Origin: Chitinophaga sp. Ak27
GTDB lineage: Bacteria; Bacteroidota; Bacteroidia; Chitinophagales; Chitinophagaceae
DNA: 64,000 nucleotides
Reading direction: 5' to 3'
Assembly: GCF_012726295.1 (NCBI RefSeq)
Contig: NZ_JABAOB010000003.1
Coordinates: 496,001 to 560,000, forward strand
Shown: positions 62,408 through 64,000 of the stretch, piece after piece
Numbering within the stretch: position 1 is the first letter of the stretch
How the letters are laid out: each line of letters begins with the position of its first letter
Notes under the pieces: generated by a model
What the model saw: only the letters and a program-made list of their open reading frames with translations
What the model was told of the DNA's origin: nothing
Database searches by the model: none
Program-made: the position numbers and the translations under genes

Positions 62408-63802
62408 ATGAGAACGTTTTTATCCGCAGACTTTTTACTACAAACAGAAACGGCTAAACGGTTGTATTTCGATTACGCGGCCTCCATGCCCATTATCGAT
62501 TACCACAACCACCTGCCGCCGGATGAAATAGCCAGCAATAAAACATTTGATAACCTGTATGCCATCTGGTTGAAAGGGGATCACTATAAATGGAGGGCCA
62601 TGCGCGCCAATGGTGTTTCGGAAGAATTTATTACGGGAAGCGCCGATGACTATACCAAATTCCGCCACTGGGCGGCTACAGCGCCGTATACCATGCGAAA
62701 TCCGTTGTACCACTGGTCGCATATGGAGTTGAAAAACCCGTTTGGAGTAACAGACTTGCTAAGCGGGCAAACCGCGGAAAAAATTTACCGGGATTGTAAT
62801 GCACAATTACCGCAATTAAGCACCCAGGCTTTGTTGCAGCACTATAAAGTAGAAGCCTTGTGTACTACCGATGATCCGGTTGATTCATTAGAGCATCACC
62901 GGGTTATTGCCAGCCAGCCCTTTGGTACACGTGTGCTGCCTACGTTCCGGCCCGATCGCGCTATGGCTGTTGATAACCCGGCTGCCTTCAACCAGTTTAT
63001 AGATCAGCTGTCGGCCGTTACCAATAAAGACATCCGCAAGTTCGATGAGCTGTTGGAAGCACTGGAAAGCCGGCATACTTATTTTCATGAAGCCGGAGGA
63101 AGATTAAGTGACCATGGGTTGAGCACCTTCTACTTTACGCCTGCCAGCGTTATAGAATTAGATGCCATTTTCCAGCGGGCACGCCGGCAACAGGCTGCCA
63201 CGCCGCATGAAAATGCACAGTTTAAAACCGCCGTACTATTGGCAATTTGCCGCTGGAACCATGCGAGGGGCTGGACCCAGCAATTTCATGTGGGCGCTAT
63301 CCGCAACAACAACTCCCGTTTACTGCAACGCATCGGCGCGGACGCCGGCGTAGACTCTATTGGCGACTGGAACGTGGCCGAAGCGATGAGCGCTTTTTTT
63401 GATACGCTGGATAAATCTGATCAACTGGCTAGAACCATTGTATATAACCTGAACCCGGCTTATAACGAAGTATTTGCTACCATGGCCGGCAATTTCCAGG
63501 ACGGTACCGTACCCGGTAAGATCCAATATGGATCGGGCTGGTGGTTCCTTGACCAGAAAGATGGCATGGAAAAGCAAATGAACACATTAAGCAATATGGG
63601 TTTATTGAGCCGTTTTGTGGGGATGCTAACAGATTCCAGAAGTTTTCTATCTTATTCCCGGCATGAATATTTTCGCCGTATTTTGTGCAACCTGGTGGGC
63701 AATGATGTGGAACAGGGAGAACTACCGAATGATATTGCCTGGTTGGGAAAGATGGTACAGGATATTTGTTACAATAACGCAAAAGCATATTTTGGATTTT
63801 AA
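62408..63802 (+). CDS. uxaC: Glucuronate/galacturonate isomerase
   Basis: Isomerises D-glucuronate to D-fructuronate or D-galacturonate to D-tagaturonate. The 464-aa amidohydrolase-like protein starts with PIIDYHNHLPPDEIA (metal ligands His33, His35). Family motifs include WRAMRANGVSEEFITG and HVGAIRNNNSRL. It sits between uxaB and kdgK, and its stop overlaps the kdgK start (TAATG). Confidence 0.95.
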   Translation: MRTFLSADFLLQTETAKRLYFDYAASMPIIDYHNHLPPDEIASNKTFDNLYAIWLKGDHYKWRAMRANGVSEEFITGSADDYTKFRHWAATAPYTMRNPLYHWSHMELKNPFGVTDLLSGQTAEKIYRDCNAQLPQLSTQALLQHYKVEALCTTDDPVDSLEHHRVIASQPFGTRVLPTFRPDRAMAVDNPAAFNQFIDQLSAVTNKDIRKFDELLEALESRHTYFHEAGGRLSDHGLSTFYFTPASVIELDAIFQRARRQQAATPHENAQFKTAVLLAICRWNHARGWTQQFHVGAIRNNNSRLLQRIGADAGVDSIGDWNVAEAMSAFFDTLDKSDQLARTIVYNLNPAYNEVFATMAGNFQDGTVPGKIQYGSGWWFLDQKDGMEKQMNTLSNMGLLSRFVGMLTDSRSFLSYSRHEYFRRILCNLVGNDVEQGELPNDIAWLGKMVQDICYNNAKAYFGF

Positions 63803-64000
63803 TGAAACCGGTAAAAGTCATCACATTCGGGGAAATATTATTGCGCTTGTCGCCCGAGCTGTCACAACATACCGCTGCTATCTATGTAGGCGGTGCAGAA
63901 GCAAATGTAGCCGCGGCGCTGGCCAACTGGGGTACCGACGTAGCCTATATCAGCAAAGTGCCGGAGAATGGTTTATCAAGAGATGTATTGCAGCAGCTGA
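63802..64000 (+). CDS. kdgK: 2-dehydro-3-deoxygluconokinase (3' end cut by window)
   Basis: The first 66 residues of a PfkB-family sugar kinase: MKPVKVITFGEILLRLSP, then YVGGAEANVAAALANWG, the N-terminal ribokinase-fold signature. Its place directly after uxaBC points to KDG kinase in the hexuronate pathway. The start overlaps the uxaC stop by one base. The gene runs off the window. Confidence 0.85.
   Translation, partial: MKPVKVITFGEILLRLSPELSQHTAAIYVGGAEANVAAALANWGTDVAYISKVPENGLSRDVLQQL

Noticed and set aside
1..64000. tRNA, rRNA, riboswitch or prophage genes
   Set aside because: No gap is large enough with cloverleaf or conserved RNA motifs, and no phage-type genes were seen.

Overview
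The window reads as chromosome of a Bacteroidota bacterium, most likely Chitinophagaceae (a Chitinophaga relative). The support is: two giant PKD-repeat proteins with gliding-motility-type C-terminal domains next to a PorP/SprF gene (type IX secretion), a dialkylresorcinol/flexirubin-type pigment gene set, AzgA-type purine permease, Nif3 plus zinc-ribbon pair, and many start codons preceded by the Bacteroidota promoter signature TANNTTTG. No rRNA, tRNA, insertion sequence, prophage or CRISPR array was seen. Gene density is high and almost everything looks like core genome.

Layout. 0-8 kb: a 5'-cut GH73/LysM cell-wall hydrolase, hpt, a VWA/DUF3520 exported protein, an RlmK-like rRNA methyltransferase, dnaJ and grpE, and rlmI. 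8-17.6 kb: a type IX secretion block on the minus strand (1623-aa PKD protein, 950-aa PKD protein, PorP/SprF, and a tiny protein that is little more than a signal peptide plus sorting domain). 17.7-28.3 kb: TPMT-like methyltransferase, M32 carboxypeptidase, Nif3/zinc ribbon, a TPR-like exported protein, recN, fabI, DUF2795, a LolD-type ATPase and an HDAC-family hydrolase. 28.3-33.9 kb: pdeM and the ligase-associated DEXH helicase, NCS2 permease, LD-carboxypeptidase. 33.9-42.6 kb: SnoaL-like protein, AraC regulator, beta-barrel protein, exported protein of unknown role, Lrp regulator divergent from an MFS exporter, a lipoprotein binding protein, guaA, head-GIN lipoprotein.

42.9-51.4 kb: a nine-gene plus-strand operon, darA, darB, a 132-aa protein, a BtrH-like acyltransferase, an ABC-2 exporter pair, an ACP, a ketosynthase and a cysteine-less ketosynthase partner. 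It resembles the first part of a flexirubin cluster; no tyrosine ammonia-lyase, dehydratase or ketoreductase follows, because the strand switches 3 bp after the last stop. 51.4-59.5 kb: M14 peptidase, rpsT, sucA, a two-lipoyl-domain sucB and an RsmB/NOP methyltransferase. 59.6-64 kb: mnmA and a hexuronate operon uxaB-uxaC-kdgK, the last cut by the window end.

The most unusual signal is not a gene. Four long near-perfect palindromes (4771-4867, 26242-26360, 40145-40260, 58164-58277) share a heptad-like AAAGC repeat plus an ATTG core. They differ from one another by changes matched in both arms, and each sits within about 10 nt after a stop codon (dnaJ, fabI, guaA, sucB). Two further hairpins with different sequence follow the same placement rule. 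Other non-gene features of note are a structured element with a U-tract between recN and fabI, and a cluster of TANNTTTG promoters so close to start codons that some transcripts may be leaderless.
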